Source of the DNA: Deltaproteobacteria bacterium
Lineage (GTDB): Bacteria > Myxococcota > Myxococcia > Myxococcales > 40CM-4-68-19
Direction of reading: 5' to 3'
Assembly (NCBI GenBank): GCA_005879535.1
Contig: VBKI01000091.1
Location: forward strand, 17,882 to 71,023
Length of the DNA: 53,142 nt
Numbering within the stretch: the first letter of the stretch is position 1; each line of letters begins with the position of its first letter. A program made the position numbers and the translations under genes. The notes under the pieces were generated by a model that saw nothing but the letters and a program-made list of their open reading frames with translations, was not told the DNA's origin and ran no database searches. This document shows, in pieces, positions 23,543 to 34,993 of this stretch.

Positions 23543-25117
23543 CTACGGACCCACGTCCGTCACTTCGCCCGCCACCCTGCGCCGGATCACCCGGAACTCG
23601 ACGCGCCGGTTCTTTTCCCGGCCCTGGCGCGTCGAGTTCGTGGCGATGGGCTGGTTCGGTCCGAAGCCGTGCGCGACCATGCGGTTGGCGGCGACGCCGC
23701 GACGGATCAGCGCGCCGACTACCGCCTCGGCGCGCGCCTGCGAGAGCGCCAGGTTCGTGGCGATTCGGCCGGTGCTGTCGGTGTGTCCCTGCACGTCGAT
23801 GCGCACCACCTCCGGATGGTTCTTGAGCACCCGCGCAATCTGGTTCAGCAGGCGCGTCGAGCGCGGATGGATCAGCGTCTTGGCCGGCGCGAAGTAGACC
23901 TTGTCGAGGATGTCGATCCGGTTCTCGCGGATGGAGACGATCTGCTTTTCCGCGCGCGGGCACCCGGCGTTGTCGGCAGGGCCCTTGACGAAGGGGCAAT
24001 TGTCGATGGCGTCGGGAACGCCATCGCCATCGGAATCACGCGACTCCTCTTCGCCATACGTCGTCGCGCGCGAGGCCGCCTGACCCTCCGAAGCGGGAAG
24101 AAGATCGGCCGCCTCGGAACGGATCAGCGCCTCCCGCGCCGCCGATTCCGACGGCCCGAGGAGCTTGGGAATTCGCTTCTCCTGCTCCTCCTTCTCGCGC
24201 TCGGCGCGCTCCTTCGCGATCTGCGCCACCAGCTCCTTGAGGCCTGGTTCGGGGCCGGTGTCGCGCTTGGGCGGCGTGCAGAGAGAAGGCGCGTAACGGA
24301 GCGCGACTACGCCGCGCAGCGACGGCGCGCCGAGCCCGTCGTCGAGGCGCGTTCCTCCGGCAAGGTCGGCCGCAATGACCGAGGTCGCGCACAATGTCGC
24401 ACCGATGCGCCACTCGATGGGAAACGACTGCTGCGAGAGATCGCGCAGGGAAGACTGCAGCTCGAGCTCTGCGTAGGCGCGGGACCGCGTCGACAGCCAC
24501 CAGGCGGCGCCCCCGCGCAGCCCGATCTCGTTGCCGAGCTTCGCCGTTCCGACGTCGTGCGGCGGCCGGAAGCGCAGGAACGCGTTTCCGATCAGCTCCA
24601 GTTGCCCGCGGCGCCGCGCTACCGCGACCAGCCCTTCCACCACCAGCCGCTGGTCGTCCGTGAGCGACTGGTGCGCGCCGCTCGCCACCTCGACCGAGAG
24701 CTGCCCCGCAAGGTCGATGGGCCCGCGGAGAAAGCCGTGCCGCACGCCTGCCCGGATGTCGCCGACGGAGAACCCGAACGACGGCGTAGGCGCGCCCGCG
24801 ACTTGCGCGACGCTCCCCGACTGCCACTGCCCCAGCGTGATGGGAAGCTGCGCGAAGATGGATGCGTACCCGTTCAGCGGTGCCGCGAGCTGCACCCAGC
24901 CACCGCTGCGCGATTCGTGGCTCACTCCATCCAGGCCGATACGGATCGGCTTGTACCCGAAGTCGAGACCGACCTGGAGCTGGAGTGGCTCGGAGGAATC
25001 CGTCGGCGGCCGCGCTCCTTCCACGCCGAGAAGCCCGTCGCTTCCGCTCGCCGGCCGCAAGAGAGAAAGGTTCACCTCGGGGAGAGCGGCGACGAGCAGG
25101 GCGAGGAGGTGACCCAA
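23543..25117 (-). CDS. OmpA-family outer-membrane protein with type-3 calcium-binding repeat
   Basis: A 524-residue envelope protein. A short hydrophobic leader (LLALLVAALPEV) is followed by a beta-barrel-like N-terminal domain (about residues 40-280) as in alginate-export or transporter-type barrels, then a charged coiled segment (AKERAEREKEEQEKR), a thrombospondin type-3 motif DSDGDGVPDAIDNCPFVKG, and a C-terminal OmpA peptidoglycan-binding domain (VDVQGHTDS... region with NLALSQARAEAVV and GREKNRRVEFRVI). It probably anchors the outer membrane to peptidoglycan. The start is a TTG directly abutting the permease stop codon, so the pair is likely cotranscribed; another start is possible. Confidence 0.85.
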   Translation of the reverse strand: MGHLLALLVAALPEVNLSLLRPASGSDGLLGVEGARPPTDSSEPLQLQVGLDFGYKPIRIGLDGVSHESRSGGWVQLAAPLNGYASIFAQLPITLGQWQSGSVAQVAGAPTPSFGFSVGDIRAGVRHGFLRGPIDLAGQLSVEVASGAHQSLTDDQRLVVEGLVAVARRRGQLELIGNAFLRFRPPHDVGTAKLGNEIGLRGGAAWWLSTRSRAYAELELQSSLRDLSQQSFPIEWRIGATLCATSVIAADLAGGTRLDDGLGAPSLRGVVALRYAPSLCTPPKRDTGPEPGLKELVAQIAKERAEREKEEQEKRIPKLLGPSESAAREALIRSEAADLLPASEGQAASRATTYGEEESRDSDGDGVPDAIDNCPFVKGPADNAGCPRAEKQIVSIRENRIDILDKVYFAPAKTLIHPRSTRLLNQIARVLKNHPEVVRIDVQGHTDSTGRIATNLALSQARAEAVVGALIRRGVAANRMVAHGFGPNQPIATNSTRQGREKNRRVEFRVIRRRVAGEVTDVGP

Positions 25118-26416
25118 CTAGCCGGCCTCCGCGACGGTGCGCCGTCCGAATGCGCGCCAGGCGCCGTGGAGGGCGAGACCGACGGCGAGCGTGCCGACGG
25201 AGAAGATCGCGTCGTCGCGCTTGATGCCGTTGAGGAAGAGGATGCAGCCGAGCGTCGCCAGCAACGGAATGGTGGGTCCGAGCGGCAGGCGGAACGCGCT
25301 CGCGCCCTTCGTCCGCCGCAGGATGGGGACGGCGAGGCAGGTGGGCACGTACTGCGCGAAGACGGCGGCGTTGTTCAGGTCCGAGAGGCGGTCGAAGTCG
25401 GCGAAGACCGCCAGCCCCGCGCAGACGAGCGCCGTGACCGCGATGGCGATCGACGGCGTGCCGAAGCGCGGATTCGTACGGGCGAACACGGCAGGGAGCT
25501 CACCGTTCTCCCCCAGCGCCGAGAGGTAGCGTGGAGTCACCAGCGCGACCGCAGTCAGATAGCCGAACGAGGAGATCACCGATCCCAGCGCGACGAACCG
25601 GCCCATCCAGGGACCCGCGAACGCCGCCGCCGCTTCCGCCAGCGGCTTGTCCGCCGTGCCGGGATCGGGGTGCGTTCCCATGAAGACGACCTGCACGACG
25701 ACGTACAGCAGGACCGACCCGAGCAGCGCGAAGAAGAGCGCGAGGGGAACGTTGCGTCGCGGATTGTCGGTCTCGCCGGCGGTTACCGGGACGTACTCGA
25801 AGCCGGTGCAGGCAAAGAGCGCGGCAAAACCGCCGAGCTTGAGCGCCTCGAGCTTCGTCTCTCCCGCCGGCGGCGGCAGCGCGAGGCGGTGCCAGTCGAC
25901 GAAGAGCAGCCCGATGCCGACGAAGAGGAGGATCGGAATCAGCTTCGCGCCGCTGAAGAAATCGCTGGTCAGAGCGCCAGGGCGAATGCCGCGGTAGTTG
26001 AGCGCGGCCAGGCCCGCGATGACCGCGATCGCCAGCGCGATCTGGGGCGCCGCGCCGTTCAGCGACGGGACGAAAAAGGAAACGTTTCGCCCGATTCCCC
26101 GCGCGACCGCTCCGTAGGCGAACAGGTTCGCCATCAGCGCCATCCATCCCACGGCGACGCCGACCCACCGCCCGAACGCATCGCGCGCGTACAGGTAGGG
26201 GCCGCCGTTTCGCTCGGCGCGGCCGGCGGTCTCGCAGAAACAGAGCCCCACGAGGAGGCAGACTCCGCCGATGGCGAGCCAAGCGGCCCAGGAGAAGCCG
26301 CCCGCGTTGCGGAAGACTTTCGCGGGAAGAAGGAAGATGCCAGTGCCGATGATGCCGTTGATGCCGAGCCCGACGCAGTCCAGCAGCGTCATCCGGTTTC
26401 TGGCGCGCACTTGCAT
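25118..26416 (-). CDS. APC-superfamily amino acid permease
   Basis: A 432-residue inner-membrane transporter with about 12 hydrophobic segments. The first helix carries the substrate-binding signature [16 protein letters not shown] (G-x-G-x-G type loop of the amino acid-polyamine-organocation family), and [24 protein letters not shown] in the sixth helix region is also characteristic. The substrate cannot be read from sequence; amino acids or amines are likely. It precedes the OmpA-family gene on the minus strand with no spacer and is divergent from the rpsL promoter region. Confidence 0.9.
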   Translation of the reverse strand: MQVRARNRMTLLDCVGLGINGIIGTGIFLLPAKVFRNAGGFSWAAWLAIGGVCLLVGLCFCETAGRAERNGGPYLYARDAFGRWVGVAVGWMALMANLFAYGAVARGIGRNVSFFVPSLNGAAPQIALAIAVIAGLAALNYRGIRPGALTSDFFSGAKLIPILLFVGIGLLFVDWHRLALPPPAGETKLEALKLGGFAALFACTGFEYVPVTAGETDNPRRNVPLALFFALLGSVLLYVVVQVVFMGTHPDPGTADKPLAEAAAAFAGPWMGRFVALGSVISSFGYLTAVALVTPRYLSALGENGELPAVFARTNPRFGTPSIAIAVTALVCAGLAVFADFDRLSDLNNAAVFAQYVPTCLAVPILRRTKGASAFRLPLGPTIPLLATLGCILFLNGIKRDDAIFSVGTLAVGLALHGAWRAFGRRTVAEAG

Positions 26417-26473
26417 CTAACAATGCCCGAGGGCGGGCGGGCAGCCAAGCGCGTCAGCGAGCGCCACCTTCGC

Positions 26474-26501
26474 TTGACAGCGAGAGCTTCCCCAGTATGA
26501 T
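26474..26501 (+). promoter_or_regulatory. Sigma-70-type promoter of the rpsL (str) operon
   Basis: TTGACA at 26474-26479 and TATGAT at 26496-26501 are 16 bases apart: a perfect -35 and a 5-of-6 -10. It is in the intergenic region before rpsL and would give a leader of about 73 bases. The start of the divergent permease gene is 57 bases away on the other side. Confidence 0.8.
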
Positions 26502-26537
26502 GCGCGCCTTTTCGGGGACAACTCCCTGTTTTTCCTG

Positions 26538-26563
26538 CCGCCGCCGGCATCTCGAGGCGGCGG
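26538..26563 (+). promoter_or_regulatory. Hairpin in the rpsL leader
   Basis: CCGCCGCC at 26538-26545 pairs perfectly with GGCGGCGG at 26556-26563 around a 10-base loop, preceded by a TTTTT run. It lies between the promoter and the rpsL start and could be a ribosomal-protein (S7 or S12) control element; in E. coli S7 represses the str operon at a different site, so the role is inference. Confidence 0.4.
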
Positions 26564-26580
26564 TTGCGTTGAAAGGCACG

Positions 26581-26952
26581 ATGCCGACGATCAGCCAGCT
26601 CATTCGCAAGGGCCGCGAGAAGGTCATCTACAAGGGCAAGGCGCCCGCGATGACCCGCTGCCCGCAGAAGCGGGGGGTCTGCACCCGCGTCTACACCACC
26701 ACCCCGAAGAAGCCGAACTCGGCGCTGCGCAAGGTGGCGCGCGTGCGGCTCACCAACGGGATGGAGGTGACGAGCTACATCCCCGGCGTCGGCCACAACC
26801 TGCAGGAGCACTCGGTGGTGATGATCCGCGGCGGCCGCGTCAAGGACCTGCCGGGCGTGCGCTACCACATCATCCGCGGAACGCTGGACTCGGTCGGCGT
26901 GGCTGGCCGCAAGCAGGGCCGCAGCAAGTACGGCGCGAAGCGGCCGTCTTAA
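26581..26952 (+). CDS. rpsL: 30S ribosomal protein S12
   Basis: S12 sits at the decoding centre and controls accuracy. The 123-residue product begins [20 protein letters not shown] at ATG 26581; the in-frame ATGs upstream lie in the leader. The streptomycin-region sequences [17 protein letters not shown] and [17 protein letters not shown] keep the wild-type lysines (about 43 and 88), predicting sensitivity. GAAAGGCACG precedes the start. It is followed 14 bases later by rpsG. Confidence 0.98.
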   Translation: MPTISQLIRKGREKVIYKGKAPAMTRCPQKRGVCTRVYTTTPKKPNSALRKVARVRLTNGMEVTSYIPGVGHNLQEHSVVMIRGGRVKDLPGVRYHIIRGTLDSVGVAGRKQGRSKYGAKRPS

Positions 26953-26966
26953 GGAGAACGTCAGAA

Positions 26967-27437
26967 ATGCCTCGTCGTCGTGAAGTTGCCAAGCGCAGGA
27001 TCCTTCCCGATCCGAAGTTCCAGGACCGGCTGCTCGCCAAATTCATCAACGACATGATGCGCAGGGGCGAGAAGGCGGTCGCCGAGCGCGTCGCCTACCG
27101 GGCCCTCGATCTGGTGCAGCAGCGCACCAACGACGACCCGCTGAAGACGTTCAAGAAGGCGCTCGACAACGTCAAGCCGGTGCTCGAGGTGAAGAGCCGC
27201 CGCGTCGGCGGCGCCACCTACCAGGTGCCGGTGGAAGTGCGCCAGGAGCGCCGGGTCGCCCTCGCCATGCGCTGGCTGATCGAGTACGCCAAGGAGCGCG
27301 GCGAGAAGACCATGGACCAGAAGCTCGCTGCTGAGCTGATGGACGCCGCGAACAACCGCGGCAACGCGGTGAAGAAGCGCGAGGACACGCACAAGATGGC
27401 GGAGGCAAACAAGGCCTTCGCGCACTACCGCTGGTAG
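26967..27437 (+). CDS. rpsG: 30S ribosomal protein S7
   Basis: S7 nucleates assembly of the 30S head and contacts the E site tRNA. At 156 residues it matches the family: [20 protein letters not shown] at the N-terminus, [20 protein letters not shown], and [28 protein letters not shown] precedes the ATG. In most relatives fusA follows directly; here a minus-strand frameshifted gene of about 1.5 kb intervenes, with only 6 bases between the convergent stops. Confidence 0.98.
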   Translation: MPRRREVAKRRILPDPKFQDRLLAKFINDMMRRGEKAVAERVAYRALDLVQQRTNDDPLKTFKKALDNVKPVLEVKSRRVGGATYQVPVEVRQERRVALAMRWLIEYAKERGEKTMDQKLAAELMDAANNRGNAVKKREDTHKMAEANKAFAHYRW

Positions 27438-27443
27438 ACGGGG

Positions 27444-28912
27444 CTAGAGCGGTGTGAGCAGGACGGCGCGCCACTCGCCGTCGAACACTGACGTCGCGGC
27501 GATGCGCCCGGATTCGTCGACGCATGCTGCGGAGTCGATGAAGTACGGGCCCGGCACGACGAGATCGTTCAGATCGAACAGACGATCTTCGCCCCAGACG
27601 ATGCCGCGGCGGACCACGTCGTTTTCGTCGAAGGAGATTCCCGCAGCGACGCCGGCCGAGTTGATGCAGCCGAGATAGCTGTGCACGAGGCCTGGAAGTG
27701 ATCCGACGTCGCGCAGGGTCGTCCCCTCCGTCCAGATGAAGGCGTGGTACGTCGACCGTTCTGGGCGCGTGGCGTAGCCGACGATGACGCCGACGTTGTT
27801 GATGGCGACGGCGCGGCCATAGCTTCCTCCCCAGGAGCCGAGATCGTCGATCACTCCGGGCTTCCGGAATCGGACGGGATGGAATGCGTTGGCGACGCAG
27901 GATTCGCCCACGATGATCCCCTTCGAGTTGATTCCGTACGCCTCCGAGTAGTCGCAGTGGATGGGATCGATCGACCCGAGGTCGGTGGCGAGGCCGTCAG
28001 CCCACGCCGCCGCGTGGATGCTGTGGTCGGCGAGCTGGGCCCACCCCGCGATCATGCCTTCGGCGTTGATGGCCGCTGCCCAGCTGTTCTCGCCGCCAAG
28101 CGTCCCAAGGTCGGCCGCGACGCCGCGTTCCCACCGGAAGGCGCGAAAATCGGGAGTGCCGTGGACGCCTACAATCGTCCCGGAATCATTGATCCCGTGC
28201 ACGTCCGTCGGCCAAGCCATGCCGACGTCGTGAAGCACGCCGTCCCAGAAAAAGCTCGCGCCGCTGGTATATGCACCGCCAACCAGTCCCGAGCGTGGAC
28301 TCATGATCGAGGCGAAGGATTGTGGGTCGGCAAGCGGTGTGACTGCATAACGGCGTAGCTCGAATCGGCCGACGGCCGCCGTGTGGGCGCGAACGACCAC
28401 CTGGCAATCCCTCCCCGCGCACGATCCGCTCCACGCACTAGCGTCCCGGCCGGGAACGTCGCGCTACATCGTCCGGGGCAGTCGATGCCCGGCGGCTCGG
28501 ACGTGATCCTGCCACCTCCGCTTCCCACCATTCCAACCGAAAGCCGCGCGCGGCCTCGGTCGAAATGCGCGGACACGGACGCATCCGTCGACAGCGTCAG
28601 GTCGCAGACCGCGCCGGCGCAAGAGCCCGTGAACGCGTCGAAGACCCAGTCGTTGTCCGCAATGGCGACCAGTCGCACATTCGTCGCTGCGCGGAAGTCC
28701 GCAGCGCACGCACCGGGGCAGTCGATTCCGACGGGGTCGCTCCGGATCGCTCCGGATCCCTCGACGGTAACGGCCAGGCGGCGCGCGGCTACGCTCGGCG
28801 CAACGGGGGGGGCGCCGACGGACGGAGGAGGATCATCAGCGACTGGATGAACGCCCGAGCTGCTGCTGCAGGCCACCGCCGCGAGTACGAGAACGGCGGC
28901 GATAGCGCGCAT
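27444..28912 (-). pseudogene. Frameshifted lipoprotein with InlB-like repeats and HAF repeats
   Basis: The 5' part (start ATG 28912, GGGGGAG upstream) reads [20 protein letters not shown], a lipoprotein signal with lipobox VAC, then a repeat module ([16 protein letters not shown] ... [20 protein letters not shown]) and the first half of a second one ([20 protein letters not shown]). The reading frame then changes: the second repeat continues in another frame (AWSGSCAGRDCQVVVRAHTA) into a C-terminal region of HAF repeats (DLGTLGGENSWAAAINAEG and similar, roughly six copies). The two frames meet between 28430 and 28463. The second repeat is about 13 residues short, which suggests a real deletion rather than a miscalled base. 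Alternatively two separate genes exist, but the GTG at 28400 would start within the repeat. Confidence 0.7.
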
Positions 28913-29130
28913 GCGGCTCCCCCAATGACGAAAATGCGCACGCCAGGCCGAAGAGACGAGGAGAGTGCGCTCGCCCGCCCGGCAGCCGCGCACGCGGCCC
29001 TGCGACACAGAGGACGCCGCAGCGCGCCATCGAAGGGTGCCCCGTCCCCCGAGGAAGTCCGTTCTTTCTCAAGCAATTCGTTCATCCGGTCCCCAGGCGC
29101 GCAAGCGCCCGCACTGACGAGGTATTCGCC

Positions 29131-31197
<2,067 letters not shown>

Positions 31198-31226
31198 TTG
31201 CAAACTTCCGGGGTTTGGCGTAAAAG
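31198..31226 (+). promoter_or_regulatory. Candidate sigma-70 promoter for tuf
   Basis: TTGCAA at 31198-31203 (first base right after the fusA stop) and TAAAAG at 31221-31226 are 17 bases apart; each hexamer matches the consensus at 4 of 6. It would allow tuf to be transcribed separately from fusA with a leader of about 55 bases. Confidence 0.5.
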
Positions 31227-31289
31227 CCCGCCCCCTCCACCGAGCGAGACGCAGCACTTCACAGCAGGACAGAGCGAGGAGCACGACCC

Positions 31290-32495
31290 ATGGCCAAGGA
31301 GAAGTTCGAGAGAAAGAAGCCGCACGTCAACGTCGGGACCATCGGCCACGTCGACCACGGCAAGACCACCCTGACCGCGGCGCTGACCAAGGTGTCGGCC
31401 GACAACGGCTGGTCGAAGTTCGTCTCCTACGACGAGGTGGCCAAGGCCTCCGCCTCGCAGGGCCGGCGCGACGCGACCAAGATCCTCACCATCGCGACCT
31501 CGCACGTGGAGTACGAGTCGAAGAAGCGGCACTACGCGCACGTCGACTGCCCCGGACATGCAGATTACGTGAAGAACATGATCACCGGCGCGGCGCAGAT
31601 GGACGGCGCCATCCTGGTGGTCTCGGCGGTGGACGGCCCCATGCCGCAGACCCGCGAGCACGTGCTCCTGGCCTCGCAGGTGAACGTGCAGCGCATCGTC
31701 GTGTACCTCAACAAGGTCGATCTGGTGGACGACCCCGAGCTGCTCGATCTGGTCGAGATGGAGATCCGCGACCTGCTGAAGCAATATAAATTTCCGGGGG
31801 ACGAGACGCCGATCATCCGGGGAGCTGCAATCAAAGCTCTCCAGGGCGACAAGGGAGACCAGGGCGCGGGCTCCATCATCAAGCTGATGGACGCGATGGA
31901 CAGCTACATCCCCGAGCCGGTCCGCGAGACCGACAAGCCTTTCCTGATGCCGGTCGAGGACGTGTTCTCCATTGCAGGCCGCGGCACCGTGGCCACCGGC
32001 CGCATCGAGCGCGGCAAGATCAAGGTGGGCGAGGAAGTGGAGATCGTCGGCCTGCGCCCCACCAGCAAGACCGTGGTGACCGGCGTGGAGTCGTTCCGCA
32101 AGCTTCTCGACGAGGGCCTCGCGGGCGACAACGTGGGCTGCCTGCTCCGCGGCATCAAGCGCGAGGAGATCGAGCGCGGCCAGGTGCTCTCCAAGCCCGG
32201 CTCGGTGACTCCGCACACCAAGTTCAAGGCGAACGTCTACGTGCTCACCAAGGACGAGGGCGGCCGGCACACGCCGTTCCTCAACGGGTACAAGCCGCAG
32301 TTCTACTTCCGCACAACCGACGTCACGGGCACCGTCAAGCTCCCCGGCGGAGTGGAGATGGTGATGCCCGGAGACAACATCGAAATGGAAGTGGAGCTGA
32401 TGATGCCCATCGCGATGGACAAGGAAGTGCGCTTCGCCATCCGCGAAGGCGGCCGCACGGTCGGCGCGGGCGTGGTGACGCAGGTGATCGCGTAA
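31290..32495 (+). CDS. tuf: Elongation factor Tu, with a divergent switch I
   Basis: EF-Tu delivers aminoacyl-tRNA to the ribosome. The 401-residue product has G1 ([14 protein letters not shown], from residue 19), G3 ([15 protein letters not shown]) and G4 (NKVDLVDD), and its beta-barrel domains II and III are ordinary ([19 protein letters not shown]). Switch I (about residues 47-70) is unusual: instead of the usual PEE(K/R)xRGITI it reads [20 protein letters not shown], about five residues longer; the Thr of the TI(A/N)T motif is kept ([11 protein letters not shown]). The G5 region is GAAIKAL where GSALKAL is normal. It seems the only tuf in the window. GAGGAGCACG precedes the start. Confidence 0.95.
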   Translation: MAKEKFERKKPHVNVGTIGHVDHGKTTLTAALTKVSADNGWSKFVSYDEVAKASASQGRRDATKILTIATSHVEYESKKRHYAHVDCPGHADYVKNMITGAAQMDGAILVVSAVDGPMPQTREHVLLASQVNVQRIVVYLNKVDLVDDPELLDLVEMEIRDLLKQYKFPGDETPIIRGAAIKALQGDKGDQGAGSIIKLMDAMDSYIPEPVRETDKPFLMPVEDVFSIAGRGTVATGRIERGKIKVGEEVEIVGLRPTSKTVVTGVESFRKLLDEGLAGDNVGCLLRGIKREEIERGQVLSKPGSVTPHTKFKANVYVLTKDEGGRHTPFLNGYKPQFYFRTTDVTGTVKLPGGVEMVMPGDNIEMEVELMMPIAMDKEVRFAIREGGRTVGAGVVTQVIA

Positions 32496-32508
32496 GGAAT
32501 TCGAAGTG

Positions 32509-32549
32509 GCCGGACCGTCCGGCGGAAACCGGACGGCGCGGCTGTTTTT
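32509..32549 (+). terminator. Hairpin plus T-run between tuf and rpsJ
   Basis: CCGTCCGG (32515-32522) pairs perfectly with CCGGACGG (32529-32536) around a 6-base CGGAAA loop; an outer GCCG (32509-32512) can pair with CGGC (32539-32542), and TTTTT follows at 32545-32549. This is a good intrinsic terminator. It lies 22 bases before the rpsJ start, so it ends the tuf transcript or acts as an attenuator for the S10 operon; no separate promoter for rpsJ is visible after it. Confidence 0.7.
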
Positions 32550-32571
32550 CGGTCTTTGAGAAGAGGTATCG

Positions 32572-32880
32572 ATGGCGACCCAGAAGATCCGGATCCGGCT
32601 GAAGGCGTATGACTACAAGCTGCTCGATCAGTCGGCCGGCGAGATCGTCGAGACGGCGAAGCGCACGGGCGCGAAGGTGGTGGGACCGATCCCGCTGCCC
32701 ACGCGGATCAACAAGTTCACCGTGCTGCGCTCGCCCCACGTGGACAAGAAGTCCCGTGAGCAGTTCGAGATCCGCACGCACAAGCGGCTCCTCGACATTC
32801 TCGAGCCCACCCAGCAGACGCTCGACGCCCTGATGAAGCTCGACCTGAGCGCAGGCGTCGACGTCGAGATCAAGAGCTAA
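32572..32880 (+). CDS. rpsJ: 30S ribosomal protein S10
   Basis: S10 is in the 30S head and, as NusE, links to NusB and NusG in antitermination. The 102-residue product has [40 protein letters not shown] and [25 protein letters not shown] precedes the ATG. It opens the S10 operon, but the next gene is rplD three bases after its stop: rplC (L3), which normally lies between them, is missing. Confidence 0.98.
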   Translation: MATQKIRIRLKAYDYKLLDQSAGEIVETAKRTGAKVVGPIPLPTRINKFTVLRSPHVDKKSREQFEIRTHKRLLDILEPTQQTLDALMKLDLSAGVDVEIKS

Positions 32881-32883
32881 GCC

Positions 32884-33504
32884 ATGGCCACCCTGGACGT
32901 CATCAACCTCGAGAAGCAGAAGGTCGGCACCATCGACCTCCCCGACGAGATCGTGAACGCGCCCGTTGCCGAGCACCTCTTCTACGAGGTGGTCAAGGCG
33001 CAGCTCGCCTCGCGGCGGGCGGGCACGGTGGGGGTGAAGAACCGGTCGCTGGTCTCCGGCGGCGGAAAGAAGCCATACAAGCAGAAGGGGACCGGGCGGG
33101 CGCGTCAGGGCTCCATCCGCGCCAGCCAGTGGGTCGGCGGCGGCAAGGCCATGGCACCGAAGATGCGCGACCACGAGTACCACGTGCCGAAGAGGGTGCG
33201 GAAAGCGGCCCTGCGGGCGGCGATCAGCAAGCGCAACCAGGACAAGGCGCTGGTGGTGGTCGACGCCTGGACTCCGGCGAAGCCCTCCACGAAGGAAGCG
33301 GTGAATGCCTTCGCGAAGCTCGGGATCGAGAGCGCGCTGGTGCTCGGCCTGAAGGACAACCAGAACCTCTTCAAGTCCGTCCGCAACGCGAAGAAGTACA
33401 TGTTCCTGCCCGTCGAGGGCGCCAACGTCTACGACATCCTGCGCCACCAGACCCTGCTGCTGACCAAGGACGCGGCCCTGGCGCTGACGGGGGTGCTCGC
33501 ATGA
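32884..33504 (+). CDS. rplD: 50S ribosomal protein L4
   Basis: L4 lines the exit tunnel and in E. coli regulates the S10 operon. The 206-residue product contains the extended loop [21 protein letters not shown] that reaches the tunnel, then [20 protein letters not shown]. It starts three bases after rpsJ, so it may rely on coupling or the GAGCTAAGCC region. Its stop overlaps the rplW start (ATGA). The usual upstream neighbour rplC is absent. Confidence 0.98.
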   Translation: MATLDVINLEKQKVGTIDLPDEIVNAPVAEHLFYEVVKAQLASRRAGTVGVKNRSLVSGGGKKPYKQKGTGRARQGSIRASQWVGGGKAMAPKMRDHEYHVPKRVRKAALRAAISKRNQDKALVVVDAWTPAKPSTKEAVNAFAKLGIESALVLGLKDNQNLFKSVRNAKKYMFLPVEGANVYDILRHQTLLLTKDAALALTGVLA

Positions 33505-33788
33505 ACCGCTTCGAGATCATCAAGCGCCCGCTCGACACCGAGAAGCTCGACCGCATGCGCGACCGCGAGAACAAGTTCGCCTTCGAGATCGACCTCAAGG
33601 CGAACAAGACCGAGGTCAAACAGGCCATCGAGCAGCTCTTCAAGGTGAAGGTGCTCGACATCAAGACGCACATCGTGCGGGGCAAGTTCCGCCGCATCGG
33701 CCGCTCCGAAGGCCGTCGGCCCAACTGGAAGAAGGCGATCGTGACGCTCAAGGAAGGCGACGCGATCCAGCTCTTCGAGGGGAAGTAA
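33501..33788 (+). CDS. rplW: 50S ribosomal protein L23
   Basis: L23 forms the docking site for trigger factor and SRP at the tunnel exit. The 95-residue product begins [20 protein letters not shown] and has the family core [20 protein letters not shown] and [20 protein letters not shown]. The ATG overlaps the rplD stop by 4 bases. It is a normal length and is followed by rplB after three bases. Confidence 0.97.
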   Translation: MNRFEIIKRPLDTEKLDRMRDRENKFAFEIDLKANKTEVKQAIEQLFKVKVLDIKTHIVRGKFRRIGRSEGRRPNWKKAIVTLKEGDAIQLFEGK

Positions 33789-33791
33789 GCG

Positions 33792-34628
33792 ATGGTGCTC
33801 AAATCCTACAAGCCGACCAGCCCCGGGCGCCGCCTGACCACGTCGCCGGACTTCGCGGAGATCACCAAGGACTACCCCGAGCGCTCGCTGACGGCGCCGC
33901 TCAAGTCCACCGGGGGCCGGAACGTGTACGGCCGCATGACCACGCGGCACCGCGGCGGCGGACACAAGCAGCGGCTGCGGATCATCGACTGGCGCCGCGA
34001 CAAGGACGGAGTGCCGGCCAAGGTGGCGGCCATCGAGTACGACCCGAACCGCTCCGCGCGCATCGCGCTGCTCCACTACACCGACGGGGAGAAGCGCTAC
34101 ATCCTCTGGCCTGTCGGGGTGAACGTCGGCGACGTGCTGCAGTCGGGCGAGACGGTCGACATCCGGCCGGGAAACGCCTTGCCGCTGCACGCCATCCCGC
34201 TCGGCACCGTCATCCACAACATCGAGCTGAAGAAGGGCCACGGCGCGCAGATGATCCGCTCCGCCGGATCCTTCGGGCAGCTGATGGCGAAGGAAGGCAA
34301 GTACGCGCAGATCCGCCTGCCCTCGACCGAGGTCCGCATGGTCCTGCTCGAGTGCAAGGCCACGGTGGGGCAGCTCGGCAACACCGAGCACGAGATCGTG
34401 CGCATCGGCAAGGCCGGCCGGAACCGCTGGAAGGGCTGGCGGCCGACGGTGCGCGGCCTGGCGATGAATCCGGTCGATCACCCGCACGGCGGCGGCGAGG
34501 GCAAGAGCGGCCAGGGCAACCCGCACCCGGTCTCGCCCTGGGGCCAGCAGGCCAAGGGTCTCAAGACGCGCGTAAACAAGCGCACCAGCAAGTTCATCAT
34601 CAAGCGGCGCGACAAGGGAGTTCGCTGA
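33792..34628 (+). CDS. rplB: 50S ribosomal protein L2
   Basis: L2 is needed for subunit joining and peptidyl-transferase assembly. The 278-residue product has the N-terminal [20 protein letters not shown], the [20 protein letters not shown] region and the conserved C-terminal [15 protein letters not shown] with the histidine region near the active centre. Its stop shares a base with the rpsS start (TGATG). Length is as expected. Confidence 0.98.
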   Translation: MVLKSYKPTSPGRRLTTSPDFAEITKDYPERSLTAPLKSTGGRNVYGRMTTRHRGGGHKQRLRIIDWRRDKDGVPAKVAAIEYDPNRSARIALLHYTDGEKRYILWPVGVNVGDVLQSGETVDIRPGNALPLHAIPLGTVIHNIELKKGHGAQMIRSAGSFGQLMAKEGKYAQIRLPSTEVRMVLLECKATVGQLGNTEHEIVRIGKAGRNRWKGWRPTVRGLAMNPVDHPHGGGEGKSGQGNPHPVSPWGQQAKGLKTRVNKRTSKFIIKRRDKGVR

Positions 34629-34981
34629 TGGCACGTTCAGTCAAGAAGGGCCCGTTCATCGACCGCCACCTGATCAAGAAGGTGGAGGACATGAACCGGC
34701 AGAACCAGAAAAAGGTGGTGAAGACGTGGTCGCGCCGCTCGACCATCCTTCCCGACCTGGTGGGGCACACCTTCGCGGTGCACAACGGGCGCAAATTCAT
34801 CCCCGTCTTCGTCACCGAGAACATGGTGGGCCACAAGCTCGGCGAGTTCGCTCCCACCCGCACCTTCCACGGCCACACCGGCGACAAGAAGGCAGTGAAG
34901 CCCGGCGCCCCCGGCGCACCGCCGGCCACCCCCGGGGCCCCGATGCCCGCTGCCGCCCCGGCCGCGCCGGCGCCGAAGTAA
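34628..34981 (+). CDS. rpsS: 30S ribosomal protein S19 with Pro/Ala tail
   Basis: S19 sits in the 30S head next to S13. Residues 1 to about 90 match the family ([40 protein letters not shown] and FHGHTGDKK). The protein is 117 residues, about 25 longer than usual: the extra end is a low-complexity tail rich in Ala, Pro and Gly (from about [10 protein letters not shown]). The tail is probably disordered and exposed. The start overlaps the rplB stop. Confidence 0.97.
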   Translation: MARSVKKGPFIDRHLIKKVEDMNRQNQKKVVKTWSRRSTILPDLVGHTFAVHNGRKFIPVFVTENMVGHKLGEFAPTRTFHGHTGDKKAVKPGAPGAPPATPGAPMPAAAPAAPAPK

Positions 34982-34993
34982 CGGAGACGAGAC

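Noticed and set aside
23126-26500. An 1124-codon plus-strand frame opposite the OmpA-family and permease genes
   Set aside because: It runs across two well-supported minus-strand genes and their junction. The translation is Arg/Glu/Ala-rich without recognisable domains.
28301-28400. The C-terminal part of the lipoprotein frame after the frame change, as a real protein end
   Set aside because: It turns into Arg/Ser/Pro-rich sequence, while the other frame continues the repeat and HAF domain.
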